Shown one piece after another: positions 17,080 through 24,900 of a DNA stretch of 64,000 bases. Made by a program: the position numbers and the translations under genes. The DNA is taken from contig NZ_PNJG02000006.1 in assembly GCF_003226895.2 (NCBI RefSeq), positions 1 through 64,000 on the forward strand, written 5' to 3'. This stretch comes from Kocuria tytonis. GTDB taxonomy: Bacteria > Actinomycetota > Actinomycetes > Actinomycetales > Micrococcaceae. The notes beneath the pieces were generated by a model. It saw only the letters and a program-made list of their open reading frames with translations. It was not told where the DNA came from and ran no database searches. Every line of letters starts with the position of its first letter. The stretch's first letter is position 1.

Positions 17080-18339
17080 TCAGAGCAGCGTGAGCCAGCA
17101 GGCCCCGAGGCCCACCACGCTGAGCCCCACCGCGAACCAGAACGAGCGCCAGGGCGCCGCCCTGCCGATGAACAGGTAGGCCACGAGCACCACGGTGAAT
17201 TCACGCGCCACCAGGACGGTGGCCCCGAGGTGCAGGTCGAAGGACGCCACCCACGCGATCACCGCGCCGAACACCATGCCGATCACGGGGCCCACGAAAG
17301 TCTTCCACGCACTACCCGTGCGCACGAGCAGCACCGAGGCGGCCCACGAGAGCACGCCCGGGAAGGACACCATGGCGATGAACGGCACCATGGACATCGC
17401 GGGAATCCACTTCTCCCCCAGCAGCGGGGTGAGCACGATGGCCGCGACCTGGGCCGCCAGCACGCCCACGACCGCCAGCAGCAGGGCGCGGAACAGGTAG
17501 TGGTCGCTGGCGTCCCGGACGTCCTCCTCGGTCTCCTTGTCGGCGACCCCCACGCGGACCATGTTGGCGGTCGACGCCGCCAGTGCGTCACCGGGGGCGC
17601 GACCCACCGCGCTGCCCGCGGTGTACGTGCCGAGCACCGCGGTGCCGGCGAAGACCGTCATGAACAGGCGCTCCGCCTGACCCTGGAACCAGGCCAGCAG
17701 TGCGTAGCCGGACATGGCGCCCATGTCCGAGAGGATGGACTGCTTGCCCGGCGCGGAGTGCGGGATGGGCAGGGTGTTGCGCCGCGCGCGCCGCCAGCAC
17801 AGCACCGCGAAGGCGCCCTCGGTGACGGCCAGCTGCAGGGACGGGCCCAGCAGCGAGTGGGTCAGCACCAGCGTGGTGCCGCCCACCGTGAGACCCAGCA
17901 GGGCGGCCCGCAGCTGCAGCCGGGCCAGCGCACCCCACTGGCTGGTGGCCTGCAGTGTGCCCACGTAGAGCAGACCCAGTGCACCGAACCCGGGTGCGAG
18001 CGCCACGGGGAGCACCTGGAAGAACTCGCCCCAGTTCTCCAGCGTGCCGTTGTGCAGCAGGAAGAGCATCAGACCCGCGAGGATCGCGAAGGCCACCACG
18101 GGCATGATCACCCGGTAGCGGTTCATGATCCGCATGCCCCCGGGCTCCGTGAGCACGCGCATCACCGCGAACCGGGCGCCGGAGTCGATGGTCACCTGGA
18201 TCGCCGTGTAGAGCAGGGTGACCACGTTGTAGATGCCCACGTAGTGCGGGGACGTGAAGGCCGCGAGCGTGAGGAGCACGATCGCGGAGGACATCCGCGG
18301 GATGATCCGCTCGATGAGCGACTTGATCTGGTTCAGCAC
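17080..18339 (-). CDS. wzx: Polysaccharide flippase (Wzx/MATE-like)
   Basis: 419 residues from GTG 18339, which overlaps the GT2 stop by seven bases. The protein is almost entirely hydrophobic, with about twelve predicted membrane helices. Such proteins move undecaprenyl-linked repeat units across the membrane. The assignment rests on topology, length and its place next to polymerase and chain-length genes; sequence identity in this family is always low. It is the last gene of the four-gene leftward operon. The larger open frame extending to 18912 is not supported by a start or coding character. Confidence 0.78.
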   Translation of the reverse strand: MLNQIKSLIERIIPRMSSAIVLLTLAAFTSPHYVGIYNVVTLLYTAIQVTIDSGARFAVMRVLTEPGGMRIMNRYRVIMPVVAFAILAGLMLFLLHNGTLENWGEFFQVLPVALAPGFGALGLLYVGTLQATSQWGALARLQLRAALLGLTVGGTTLVLTHSLLGPSLQLAVTEGAFAVLCWRRARRNTLPIPHSAPGKQSILSDMGAMSGYALLAWFQGQAERLFMTVFAGTAVLGTYTAGSAVGRAPGDALAASTANMVRVGVADKETEEDVRDASDHYLFRALLLAVVGVLAAQVAAIVLTPLLGEKWIPAMSMVPFIAMVSFPGVLSWAASVLLVRTGSAWKTFVGPVIGMVFGAVIAWVASFDLHLGATVLVAREFTVVLVAYLFIGRAAPWRSFWFAVGLSVVGLGACWLTLL

Positions 18340-19187
18340 GGGACGGACTCCACCACGGTGGCGTTCATCATGACCTGCCGTCGGGCGTAGGCGCGGTTGC
18401 GCGGCCGCATCCCGGCCACCGTGGCGTCGAGCTGCGAGCGTGTGGCCACCGGGTAGAACGGCGCCCCGCCGTTCTCCACCAGCCACGGCCTCCCGGAGGC
18501 ATGCGCCCACGCGGTGTAGGCACGGACGACTTCCGGGTCCGTCATGACCCGCTGCGCGTAGCCGGGTGCGCCGGAGATCTGATCCGGGCTGAGCCGGTAC
18601 CCGATCACCGGCGCAGCCGCCTTCACCACGCGTGCACCGTTCAGCAGGGCATCGCACCACAGGACGTAGTCCTCGGCGGAGGATGCCGTGGCGTAGGCGT
18701 TGGCGTCCAGCAGGGTCTGGCGGCGAGCCAGGAGACTCGGGTGGAACAGCGGGTTGGTGAAGGGCAGCAGGAGACCTACTTCCTGCGACGTCAGCGAACC
18801 GGGGTACGAAGGCCTCGGTACGGCGCCCCCGCCGAATCGGATCCCGCTGCCGCACACGATGTCCGCCCTTCGCATGGCCGCCATCTCCACGCGGAACCGC
18901 CACGGCATGCACAGGTCATCGGCGTCCATCTTGGCCACGAACTCGCTGTCCGTCGACTCGAGAGCACGGCGCATGCACGCCACGGTTCCCACGTTCTCGG
19001 GATTGCTCCGCACGACGACGCGGGCGTCCGTGACGCGCCGAGCCGCCCGCTCGGTCTCGGCGTCCGGTCCGTCCACCGAGACCACGAGTTCGGAATCACG
19101 CGGCATGGCGCGCAGTGTGGAGCGCATGGCGCGCTCGATGGTCGTCTCCGCCCGGTACGCAGGCATGATGACGCTCAGAAATGGCAT
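18333..19187 (-). CDS. Family 2 glycosyltransferase
   Basis: 284 residues from ATG 19187, with GGGGAGAAG directly upstream, a better start than the frame opening at 19241. The GT-A fold begins 'PFLSVIMPAYRAETTIERAM'; Ser-Val-Asp-Gly-Pro and Asp-Ala-Asp-Asp (the metal-binding DxD) are present. It should add one sugar to the lipid-linked repeat unit. The acceptor and donor are unknown. It lies 67 bases after the polymerase gene and overlaps the flippase gene. Confidence 0.88.
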   Translation of the reverse strand: MPFLSVIMPAYRAETTIERAMRSTLRAMPRDSELVVSVDGPDAETERAARRVTDARVVVRSNPENVGTVACMRRALESTDSEFVAKMDADDLCMPWRFRVEMAAMRRADIVCGSGIRFGGGAVPRPSYPGSLTSQEVGLLLPFTNPLFHPSLLARRQTLLDANAYATASSAEDYVLWCDALLNGARVVKAAAPVIGYRLSPDQISGAPGYAQRVMTDPEVVRAYTAWAHASGRPWLVENGGAPFYPVATRSQLDATVAGMRPRNRAYARRQVMMNATVVESVPC

Positions 19188-19254
19188 TTCTTCTCCCCAG
19201 CAATGGTGGTGCACGGCGCAGGCATCCCCTGCCTGCCGCACGGTGTGATGGAGC

Positions 19255-20664
19255 TCAGTGGTGCAGCGACCGCCCCTGCCACGGTGCCCGGACGGTCTGC
19301 GGGGACTCCGGTTCCAGGGGCTGGCCCGTGTCGTGGGAACGGCGGAAGACGCGTTCCGCGATCCAGAGCGCCCACAACGGCAGGATCGACAGCGTCACGA
19401 AGACCTCGAACGATTCCAGCTGGCCCACGATGCCCTGGAACACCAGGGTGGACCCGATGGTGGCCAGGAGCACCCTGTTGGTCTCGCTGCGACTGCGGCT
19501 GTAGGCATCCGAGACGGCGGCCGAGAACATCCCCAGGAGAAAGTATCCCCCGACCACTCCGATCAACCCGAAGTTCAGCATCATCTCGGAGCTGAATCCC
19601 GGGACCACGTAGATCTGGTCCTCGCCGCCGAGCAGGTCGTAGCCGGAAACCTCGACCATGGACCTGAATGGATTCTCCGCGCCCAGGCCCGCGAAGTGCA
19701 GGAGCGCCAGGGGAACACTGATCAGCGCGCTCCACACGGTCTCACCGTGAAGGGAACCGTGGAGCGCGGTGTGGTTGGATGCCCAGGCCGCCATGGAGAA
19801 TCTCCCCCACTGCCAGTCGACGAAGGACCAGGGATCCGTGGTGGCGCCCACTCGCTGCGAGGTGGTCAGGATGATGAATCCGACCAGCGCGACACCCCCG
19901 ACCACCATCAGTGGCCATCGCAGGATGTTGATCCGAGGAAGCATGAGAGCCAACAGCGGGAAGGCCACGTACGCGATCTCGGCCCGCCCCCCGTTCCACG
20001 TCGCGCTGACGGCCAGTGTTGCGAGACCTGCCGTCAAGAGGACCATGTTCCACACCGCGGGACCCGGTGCGCGTTTGCGGGAGGCCAGGACCAGGATCAG
20101 GAGGGTCACGGCCCACGGCAACCAGCCGGCCAGGAAGGCGTAGCGTGCATTGCCGCCGTCCACCGCGATGATGCGACCGCCGGTCTGGTCGGTGGTCGCG
20201 CCCATGACCTTCAGCAGACCGAACGCACCGGCCCCGGCGAGCACGAGGGCCACTCCCCCGACGCCCACCCGGTGGGCCGCCGCGAACGAGTACAGGTTCT
20301 CGGGATCCAACGGCCGGCGGGGCACGTCACAGGAACCGCCGCGTGCCGGGAAGAGGTGCGGCCGCGGGACCACGAGACCCGCCCACAGGGCGCAGCTGCC
20401 CAGGAACGTGGCCCACGCGGCCGCGGTCAGCCCCGAGGTCGAGCCCACGGGATCCCCCGTGAGCACCTCGTAGAAACCGCGGTCCTTGGACCAGCCCAGG
20501 ACATGGGCGAACCCCGAGAGGACGTTGGCCAGGAGGAAGTTGAGCACCATCCACAGCCGCAGGTTCAGCCCGTCCACCTGACGCGTGCGGATGTGGATGA
20601 GAGCCAGCACGCCCACCACCGTGGAGGCCGTCAGCAGGACGACGGCGCTCGCGACGGGATTCAT
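19255..20664 (-). CDS. wzy: Polysaccharide polymerase (Wzy-like) membrane protein
   Basis: 469 residues from ATG 20664, preceded by GGTGGA; GTG 20673 is a possible start three codons earlier. It has about eleven membrane helices and a large loop, the architecture of O-antigen or capsule polymerases that join repeat units outside the membrane. Sequence motifs are weak, so the call rests on topology and context between the Wzz-like and GT2 genes. The gap to the upstream gene is about 14 bases, so the two are one operon. Confidence 0.75.
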   Translation of the reverse strand: MNPVASAVVLLTASTVVGVLALIHIRTRQVDGLNLRLWMVLNFLLANVLSGFAHVLGWSKDRGFYEVLTGDPVGSTSGLTAAAWATFLGSCALWAGLVVPRPHLFPARGGSCDVPRRPLDPENLYSFAAAHRVGVGGVALVLAGAGAFGLLKVMGATTDQTGGRIIAVDGGNARYAFLAGWLPWAVTLLILVLASRKRAPGPAVWNMVLLTAGLATLAVSATWNGGRAEIAYVAFPLLALMLPRINILRWPLMVVGGVALVGFIILTTSQRVGATTDPWSFVDWQWGRFSMAAWASNHTALHGSLHGETVWSALISVPLALLHFAGLGAENPFRSMVEVSGYDLLGGEDQIYVVPGFSSEMMLNFGLIGVVGGYFLLGMFSAAVSDAYSRSRSETNRVLLATIGSTLVFQGIVGQLESFEVFVTLSILPLWALWIAERVFRRSHDTGQPLEPESPQTVRAPWQGRSLHH

Positions 20665-20678
20665 CGCGTCCACCGTTC

Positions 20679-22025
20679 TCAGACCAGTCCGGAACGACCG
20701 CGCGAAGACCGCACCTTGTTGGCCACGATGGACACGGGAGCGCCGCGGAATCCTTCGACCGCGGTCTGCAGCCGGTCCGAGGACACACCGCCGGGCACCG
20801 TGACCAGCAGGATCTCGTCCGAGAGCTCGCCGAGCACCACCGCGTCCGCGGATTCACCCAGCGGCGAGCAGTCGAGGATCACCACGTCGAACTCGGCGCG
20901 CAGCTCCTGGATCAGCGCCACCATGGGCTCGGAGCACACCAGGTCGCTGGAACGGGAGGTCGGGGACCCCGCCGGAAGGAACGTCAGCCCCTGTTCGAGC
21001 TGCACGGTGCTCTGGTTCGCCGGAGCACGGTGCTCCACGAGGTCGCAGATCCCGAGATGGGTCTGCTGCGCCAGCAGCTCGGTCATCCCGCGGTCCGCGA
21101 GGTGGGCGTCCACGAGCGCCACCCGGCTGCCGAGTCCCACGAAGCTGCGGGCGAGTTCCAGGGCCACGGTGGTGGCGCCGTCTCCCGAACGGTCACCCGT
21201 GACCGTGAGGACCGCGCAGCCGTCCACCTGCGGCAGCACCTCGGCGTGGCGCTGCTGTAGTCGCGACCGCAGCGCGGTGATCTGCGGGGTCGACTCCCCG
21301 GACGCGGACCGCTCGAGCGCGGCGGGTTCGAAGCTGCGCGCATCACTCAGCGTCTTGACCCGCGGCACGGATGCCACGAGCGAGGCCCCCGGAATCCTGC
21401 GCAGCTCCTCCGCCGTGCGGGGGCGGCGGACGAGACTTCCCATGATGAACGCGAGAACCACGCCGATCAGGGCACCCACGGCCAGTCCGATCAGGGGATA
21501 GGTCCAGGACGGGATGCCGCTGGCCTTGTCCGGTCGCTGCGCCTTGCTGAGGACCGTGGCCTTGACGGCGCCCGCCCTGTTCGCGACCTCCGGGGACAGT
21601 GACCCCACGCCCTCGGTCAGTTCCTTGGCGACGCCGTTCGCGACCTTCTCGGCCTCGTCCGGGGTTTCCGCGGAGGCATCGACCTGGATGATGGAGGTGG
21701 CAGTGGGGTTGGTGACGTCCAGCATGCTCTGGAGGTCCGCAACGCTCTTGCCCACCCCGGTGTCCTTGGCGACGGGCTCGAGGACGTAGGGCGACGTCGC
21801 CACCGTGGCGTAGGACTTCAGCTCACGCGACAGGTACGTGGCCGCCTGGTTGAGCTCGGTGGCGGAGTCACTCGTGGGAATCGACACGTAGAGCTGGGCC
21901 GTGGCCACGTACTTCGCGGGGAGCACGAGCGACAGCAGGCCCCCGGCAAGCGCTCCCACCAGCGTCAGCGCGGCAATGACCTTCCACCATCTCTTCATTA
22001 CATCGACGTAGTCTCGCAGCGTCAT
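20679..22025 (-). CDS. wzz: Chain-length regulator fused to a degenerate BY-kinase/ParA-like domain
   Basis: 448 residues from ATG 22025, with GGGAGG upstream. The N-terminal part is a Wzz domain: a membrane helix at about 15-40, an extracytoplasmic region, and a second helix near 175-200. The C-terminal part (about 255-448) is a CpsD-like nucleotide-binding fold with Val-Ala-Leu-Val-Asp-Ala (A') and Val-Ile-Leu-Asp-Cys-Ser-Pro (Walker B). The P-loop reads Gly-Asp-Arg-Ser-Gly-Asp-Gly-Ala-Thr-Thr: the Walker A lysine is an alanine. The usual C-terminal tyrosine cluster is also absent. It probably controls chain length without autokinase activity. First gene of the operon. Confidence 0.85.
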   Translation of the reverse strand: MTLRDYVDVMKRWWKVIAALTLVGALAGGLLSLVLPAKYVATAQLYVSIPTSDSATELNQAATYLSRELKSYATVATSPYVLEPVAKDTGVGKSVADLQSMLDVTNPTATSIIQVDASAETPDEAEKVANGVAKELTEGVGSLSPEVANRAGAVKATVLSKAQRPDKASGIPSWTYPLIGLAVGALIGVVLAFIMGSLVRRPRTAEELRRIPGASLVASVPRVKTLSDARSFEPAALERSASGESTPQITALRSRLQQRHAEVLPQVDGCAVLTVTGDRSGDGATTVALELARSFVGLGSRVALVDAHLADRGMTELLAQQTHLGICDLVEHRAPANQSTVQLEQGLTFLPAGSPTSRSSDLVCSEPMVALIQELRAEFDVVILDCSPLGESADAVVLGELSDEILLVTVPGGVSSDRLQTAVEGFRGAPVSIVANKVRSSRGRSGLV

Positions 22026-22136
22026 GCGTCCTCCCAGCCCCTTGTCATGACGGATCGGCGGCATTCCCCCGAGTGCTGCCCAGCACTGCGAAGGGCCGGC
22101 CTCGGCCCACCCGTCTCTCCCCAGTAGATGTTTGCC

Positions 22137-22165
22137 AGTCTAACGGCCGAATTCACCATCATGAA
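22137..22165 (-). promoter_or_regulatory. Probable promoter of the wzz-wzy-GT2-wzx operon
   Basis: On the minus strand TTCATG (22165-22160), a 17-base spacer and TAGACT (22142-22137) form a plausible promoter about 110 bases before the wzz start. It overlaps an 11-base sequence, ATGATGGTGAA, that also occurs at 13212-13222 in front of the other polysaccharide unit. Confidence 0.45.
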
Positions 22166-22581
22166 CACGGCGGTAGTTTCCCGGGAATAACTTTGTAGCC
22201 ACATTGGGGGATAAAAATCCCATTTCTTCGAAGCGAAAGATGCAGCGCACTCCCGCCCCAGCAGGGAATGCACGAATATCGCACGAGAAATCCCATGACT
22301 GCGACAACTACCGGTCACCCGGCCCGGGGCGCCTGCCACGTGCGCACTCACCGGCCCACCGCCCGTGCGACCCGGGCAGCGAACAGGGTCCCGGCGCCAC
22401 CCCGGCCCCCTGACGGGGCACGTTCCGCGGGCCGTCGGATGTTCCCTCTTGTGGGGTCAACTCCCCCGGGCCGCCCCGGGGGTGTGTGCCAAGCTTGGAG
22501 GCCGGTGGCCGCGGAGTGCTGGGGAGCACGCACCCGGCCGTCGCACACGAGCACCATACCGTTCGACCACAAGGGGAGACC
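22166..22581. promoter_or_regulatory. Divergent intergenic region before the acetyltransferase
   Basis: The left part is AT-rich. A hairpin CCCCCGGG-CCGC-CCCGGGGG lies at 22463-22482, about 100 bases before the acetyltransferase, and AGGGGAG at 22573-22578 is its ribosome binding site. Several open frames cross the area but none has coding character. Confidence 0.35.
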
Positions 22582-23118
22582 ATGGGACACACGACACGCC
22601 GCCTCGCCACCTTCACGGGGCGCGGCTACGACAAAGGCCGCGGGACCCTGCAGTGCGCCGCGTGGGCGCTCGTGGCGGAGCCGCTGCAGCGCTCGGTGCT
22701 GTGCCCCCCGCGCGTGCGCACGCGCATCCTGCGCGCGTTCGGGGCGCAGATCGGCGAGGGCACCTTGATCCGCCACGACGTGCGGATCCACTGGCCCTGG
22801 AAGCTGAGCGTGGGCGAGAACTCGTGGATCGGCGTCGGCGCGTGGCTGCTGAACCTGGAGCCCGTCACGATCGGCTCGGACGTGTGCATCTCGCAGGGCG
22901 CCATGCTGTGCACCGGGAGCCACCGCGCGGACGATCCCGCCTTCGAGTTCGACAACGCCCCCATCACGGTGGCCGACGGCGCGTGGATCGCCCTGCGCGC
23001 CACCGTCCTGCGCGGCGTGACCGTGGGCGAGGGTGCCGTGGTGGGCGCCACCGCACTGGTCACCCGTGACGTCCCCGCCGGCGAGCGCGTGCTCGCCCCC
23101 GCGGCCGCGAGGGTGTGA
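22582..23118 (+). CDS. wcaF: WcaF-like sugar O-acetyltransferase (left-handed beta-helix)
   Basis: 178 residues from ATG 22582 with a good ribosome binding site. The sequence shows hexapeptide repeats from about residue 55 on ('IGEGTLIRHDVRI', 'VTIGSDVCISQGA', 'ITVADGAWIALRATVLRGVTVGEGAVVGA') and the catalytic His in Thr-Gly-Ser-His-Arg near 114. It resembles the colanic acid acetyltransferase WcaF and should acetylate a sugar of the exopolysaccharide using acetyl-CoA. The family is firm; the exact substrate is not. Confidence 0.88.
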   Translation: MGHTTRRLATFTGRGYDKGRGTLQCAAWALVAEPLQRSVLCPPRVRTRILRAFGAQIGEGTLIRHDVRIHWPWKLSVGENSWIGVGAWLLNLEPVTIGSDVCISQGAMLCTGSHRADDPAFEFDNAPITVADGAWIALRATVLRGVTVGEGAVVGATALVTRDVPAGERVLAPAAARV

Positions 23119-23123
23119 TCGGC

Positions 23124-24239
23124 ATGCGGATCCTGCAGGTCGTCGCGCTGGTCTCCGGCACCAACGCCTACGGCGGGCCCACCACGGTGGCCCTGAACCA
23201 GTGCCGCGCACTGGCCGACGCCGGTCACGAGGTCGTCCTCGCCGCCACCGGCTCCGAGCTGGGCACCCCGCTGCCCACGGAGCACGACGGCGTGCGCACG
23301 GCCCTGTTCCCGCCGCACCACGTGCTTCCGGGCGCGGGCTTCGCGGGTCTCACCTCTCCGGCCATGCTCGCGTGGGTGCGCCGGGCGGCCGCGGGCGCGG
23401 ACGTGGTGCACGTCCACACCGCGCGGGACCTGCTGACGCTGCCGTCCGCGTGGCTCGCGCAGCGTGCGGGCACCCGGACGGTGCTGCAGACCCACGGCAT
23501 GATCGACCCCTCGGACAATCCCCTTGCGGGCCCGCTCGACGCCCTGCTGACCCGCCGGGTGCTGCGGGACGCCCACCGCATCTTCCACCTGACTCCCCGC
23601 GAGGAGCAGGAGGTGGCGCAGGTGGCGCGCGGCCCCGTGAACCTCATGGAGCTGCACAACGGCATGCCGGTCAGTGCTGAGCCGCGCACGGTCCGTGCCG
23701 GGCAGGCGTGCCGCGTGCTGTTCCTCGCCCGGTTGCAGCGGCGCAAGCGGCCGCTCGCGTTCGTGGCCGCGGCCCGTGCCCTCGCGGACCGGTACCCGCA
23801 CGCCACCTTCACCCTGGTGGGCCCGGACGAGGGCCAGGGGGACGCCGTGCGCCGGGCGATCGCGGAGTCCGGCCTCGGGCAGCGCCTCACGTGGGCGGGC
23901 CCGGTGGACTCGGCGGGTGCCGCGCAGTGGATGCGCAACTCGGACCTCTACGTCCTGCCGTCCGTGGACGAGCCCTACCCGATGTCGGTCCTGGAGGCGA
24001 TGTCCAGCGGACTGCCCGTGGTCATTACGGACAGCTGCGGTTTGGCGGACACGGTGCGCCGGACGGGCTCCGGGGTGGTCGTGGACGACTCCCAGCGGGC
24101 GCTCGAGGACGCGCTGGGTCAGCTACTGGGCAGTCCTGACCTGCGTGAACGCACCGGCCGCGCCGCACGGGACACCATTGGCCGCGAGTACGGCATGGAC
24201 GCCGTGGTCTCCCGGCTGCTGAGCGCCTACCGCGACTGA
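23124..24239 (+). CDS. GT4 family glycosyltransferase
   Basis: 371 residues from ATG 23124; a GTG at 23115 overlapping the previous stop is possible, but GAGGG at 23109-23113 suits the ATG better. The GT-B fold starts 'MRILQVVALVSGTNAYGGP' and has the GT4 retaining motif Glu-Pro-Tyr-Pro-Met-Ser-Val-Leu-Glu-Ala-Met in the C-terminal domain. It probably adds a sugar to the lipid-linked repeat unit. It forms a two-gene unit with the acetyltransferase. Confidence 0.88.
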   Translation: MRILQVVALVSGTNAYGGPTTVALNQCRALADAGHEVVLAATGSELGTPLPTEHDGVRTALFPPHHVLPGAGFAGLTSPAMLAWVRRAAAGADVVHVHTARDLLTLPSAWLAQRAGTRTVLQTHGMIDPSDNPLAGPLDALLTRRVLRDAHRIFHLTPREEQEVAQVARGPVNLMELHNGMPVSAEPRTVRAGQACRVLFLARLQRRKRPLAFVAAARALADRYPHATFTLVGPDEGQGDAVRRAIAESGLGQRLTWAGPVDSAGAAQWMRNSDLYVLPSVDEPYPMSVLEAMSSGLPVVITDSCGLADTVRRTGSGVVVDDSQRALEDALGQLLGSPDLRERTGRAARDTIGREYGMDAVVSRLLSAYRD

Positions 24240-24402
24240 GCACCCGGGACCCGGTGCGCGGGCGTGCAGCCGTCCCCCGTGCGGGGGATCCGGTCCTGGC
24301 CGGACGGCCAGGCGCGGACTGTCCACCCAGCCAGCGCAGATGTGGCCGTCGGGCGGTGTCGCCGGGGTGTTCGGGCTTCGTAACGTGGTGACCACCGGAT
24401 CG

Positions 24403-24421
24403 GAACCGATCTGATCGGTTC
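24403..24421. promoter_or_regulatory. 19-bp palindrome upstream of the small peptide gene
   Basis: GAACCGATC-T-GATCGGTTC is a perfect inverted repeat with a one-base centre, 51 bases before the peptide ATG. Its size and symmetry suit a dimeric repressor or activator site; it could also fold in RNA. A TAACGT at 24381 is a weak -10 candidate. Confidence 0.45.
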
Positions 24422-24472
24422 GGGGGTGATCCGGTGCCTGTCACTGATCAACAAGCGCAAAGGAAACACATC

Positions 24473-24562
24473 ATGGACATCTTCTCCCCCATCATCCAGA
24501 ACCTCGGCAGCATCGCGGGCATCGTGCTCGACTTCCTCAAGGCCTTCGGGATCGCCGGCTGA
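24473..24562 (+). CDS. 29-residue amphipathic peptide, PSM-like
   Basis: ATG 24473 is preceded by AAAGGA and the frame ends at TGA 24560-24562. The peptide begins Met-Asp-Ile-Phe-Ser-Pro-Ile-Ile-Gln-Asn-Leu-Gly and ends Phe-Leu-Lys-Ala-Phe-Gly-Ile-Ala-Gly. It is mostly Ile, Leu, Phe, Val, Ala and Gly with only two Asp and one Lys, so a hydrophobic or amphipathic helix without a cleavable leader. It has its own ribosome binding site, an upstream palindrome and a strong terminator, which argues that it is a real gene. It recalls phenol-soluble modulins, leaderless bacteriocins or small pore peptides; I cannot choose among them. Confidence 0.7.
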   Translation: MDIFSPIIQNLGSIAGIVLDFLKAFGIAG

Positions 24563-24609
24563 TCGAGAGAACACCTGACACGAGGCAGGGCACCGCTTCG
24601 CCCGGTCCG

Positions 24610-24648
24610 CGCGTTCGGCCCCCACCTTCCGGGTGGGGGCCGAACGCG
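24610..24648 (+). terminator. Terminator of the small peptide transcript
   Basis: A perfect 17-bp stem with loop TTCCG begins 48 bases after the peptide stop, followed by TT. It also insulates serA from the polysaccharide locus. Confidence 0.88.
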
Positions 24649-24660
24649 TTCCACCCTCCG

Positions 24661-24843
24661 GTGCCCGCGGTCGGTCGAGCGGAGTGCAGACCGGGGCGGT
24701 CCCGTATCGACCAGCCGGCCAGTGCCCACGGGCGCGCGGGCGGAGCACGGTCGGTGAGGTCCCAGGTGTCACCGGCGGCCCGGTGCCCGTGGGCGCACGA
24801 TCGGAGCACGGCGACTGAGGCGCGGTGCGTCGTCGGCGGCGGT
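24661..24843. repeat. Three imperfect 61-bp tandem repeats
   Basis: Copies start at 24661, 24722 and 24783, each opening GTGCCC and sharing GGAG(T/C)(G/A)C at offset 20; the second and third are the closest pair (GGGCG, CGGAGCACGG, TGAGG). They fill the non-coding gap between the peptide terminator and serA. No protein frame explains them. Confidence 0.6.
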
Positions 24844-24888
24844 CCGCGGTGGGGCGCCACGAGGCCACGGGGTGCGGAGCCCACCCCT

Positions 24889-24894
24889 TAGGAT
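24889..24894 (+). promoter_or_regulatory. -10 element giving a probable leaderless serA mRNA
   Basis: TAGGAT ends six bases before the GTG start of serA. Transcription would start at or next to the start codon, and no ribosome binding site is present, the usual sign of a leaderless transcript in Actinobacteria. Confidence 0.65.
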
Positions 24895-24900
24895 GATCGG

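Noticed and set aside
22268-22768. 166-codon plus-strand frame before the acetyltransferase
   Set aside because: Runs into the acetyltransferase gene in another frame and lacks coding character.
24661-24843. CRISPR array
   Set aside because: The 61-bp repeats are contiguous without unique spacers, and no cas genes are present.
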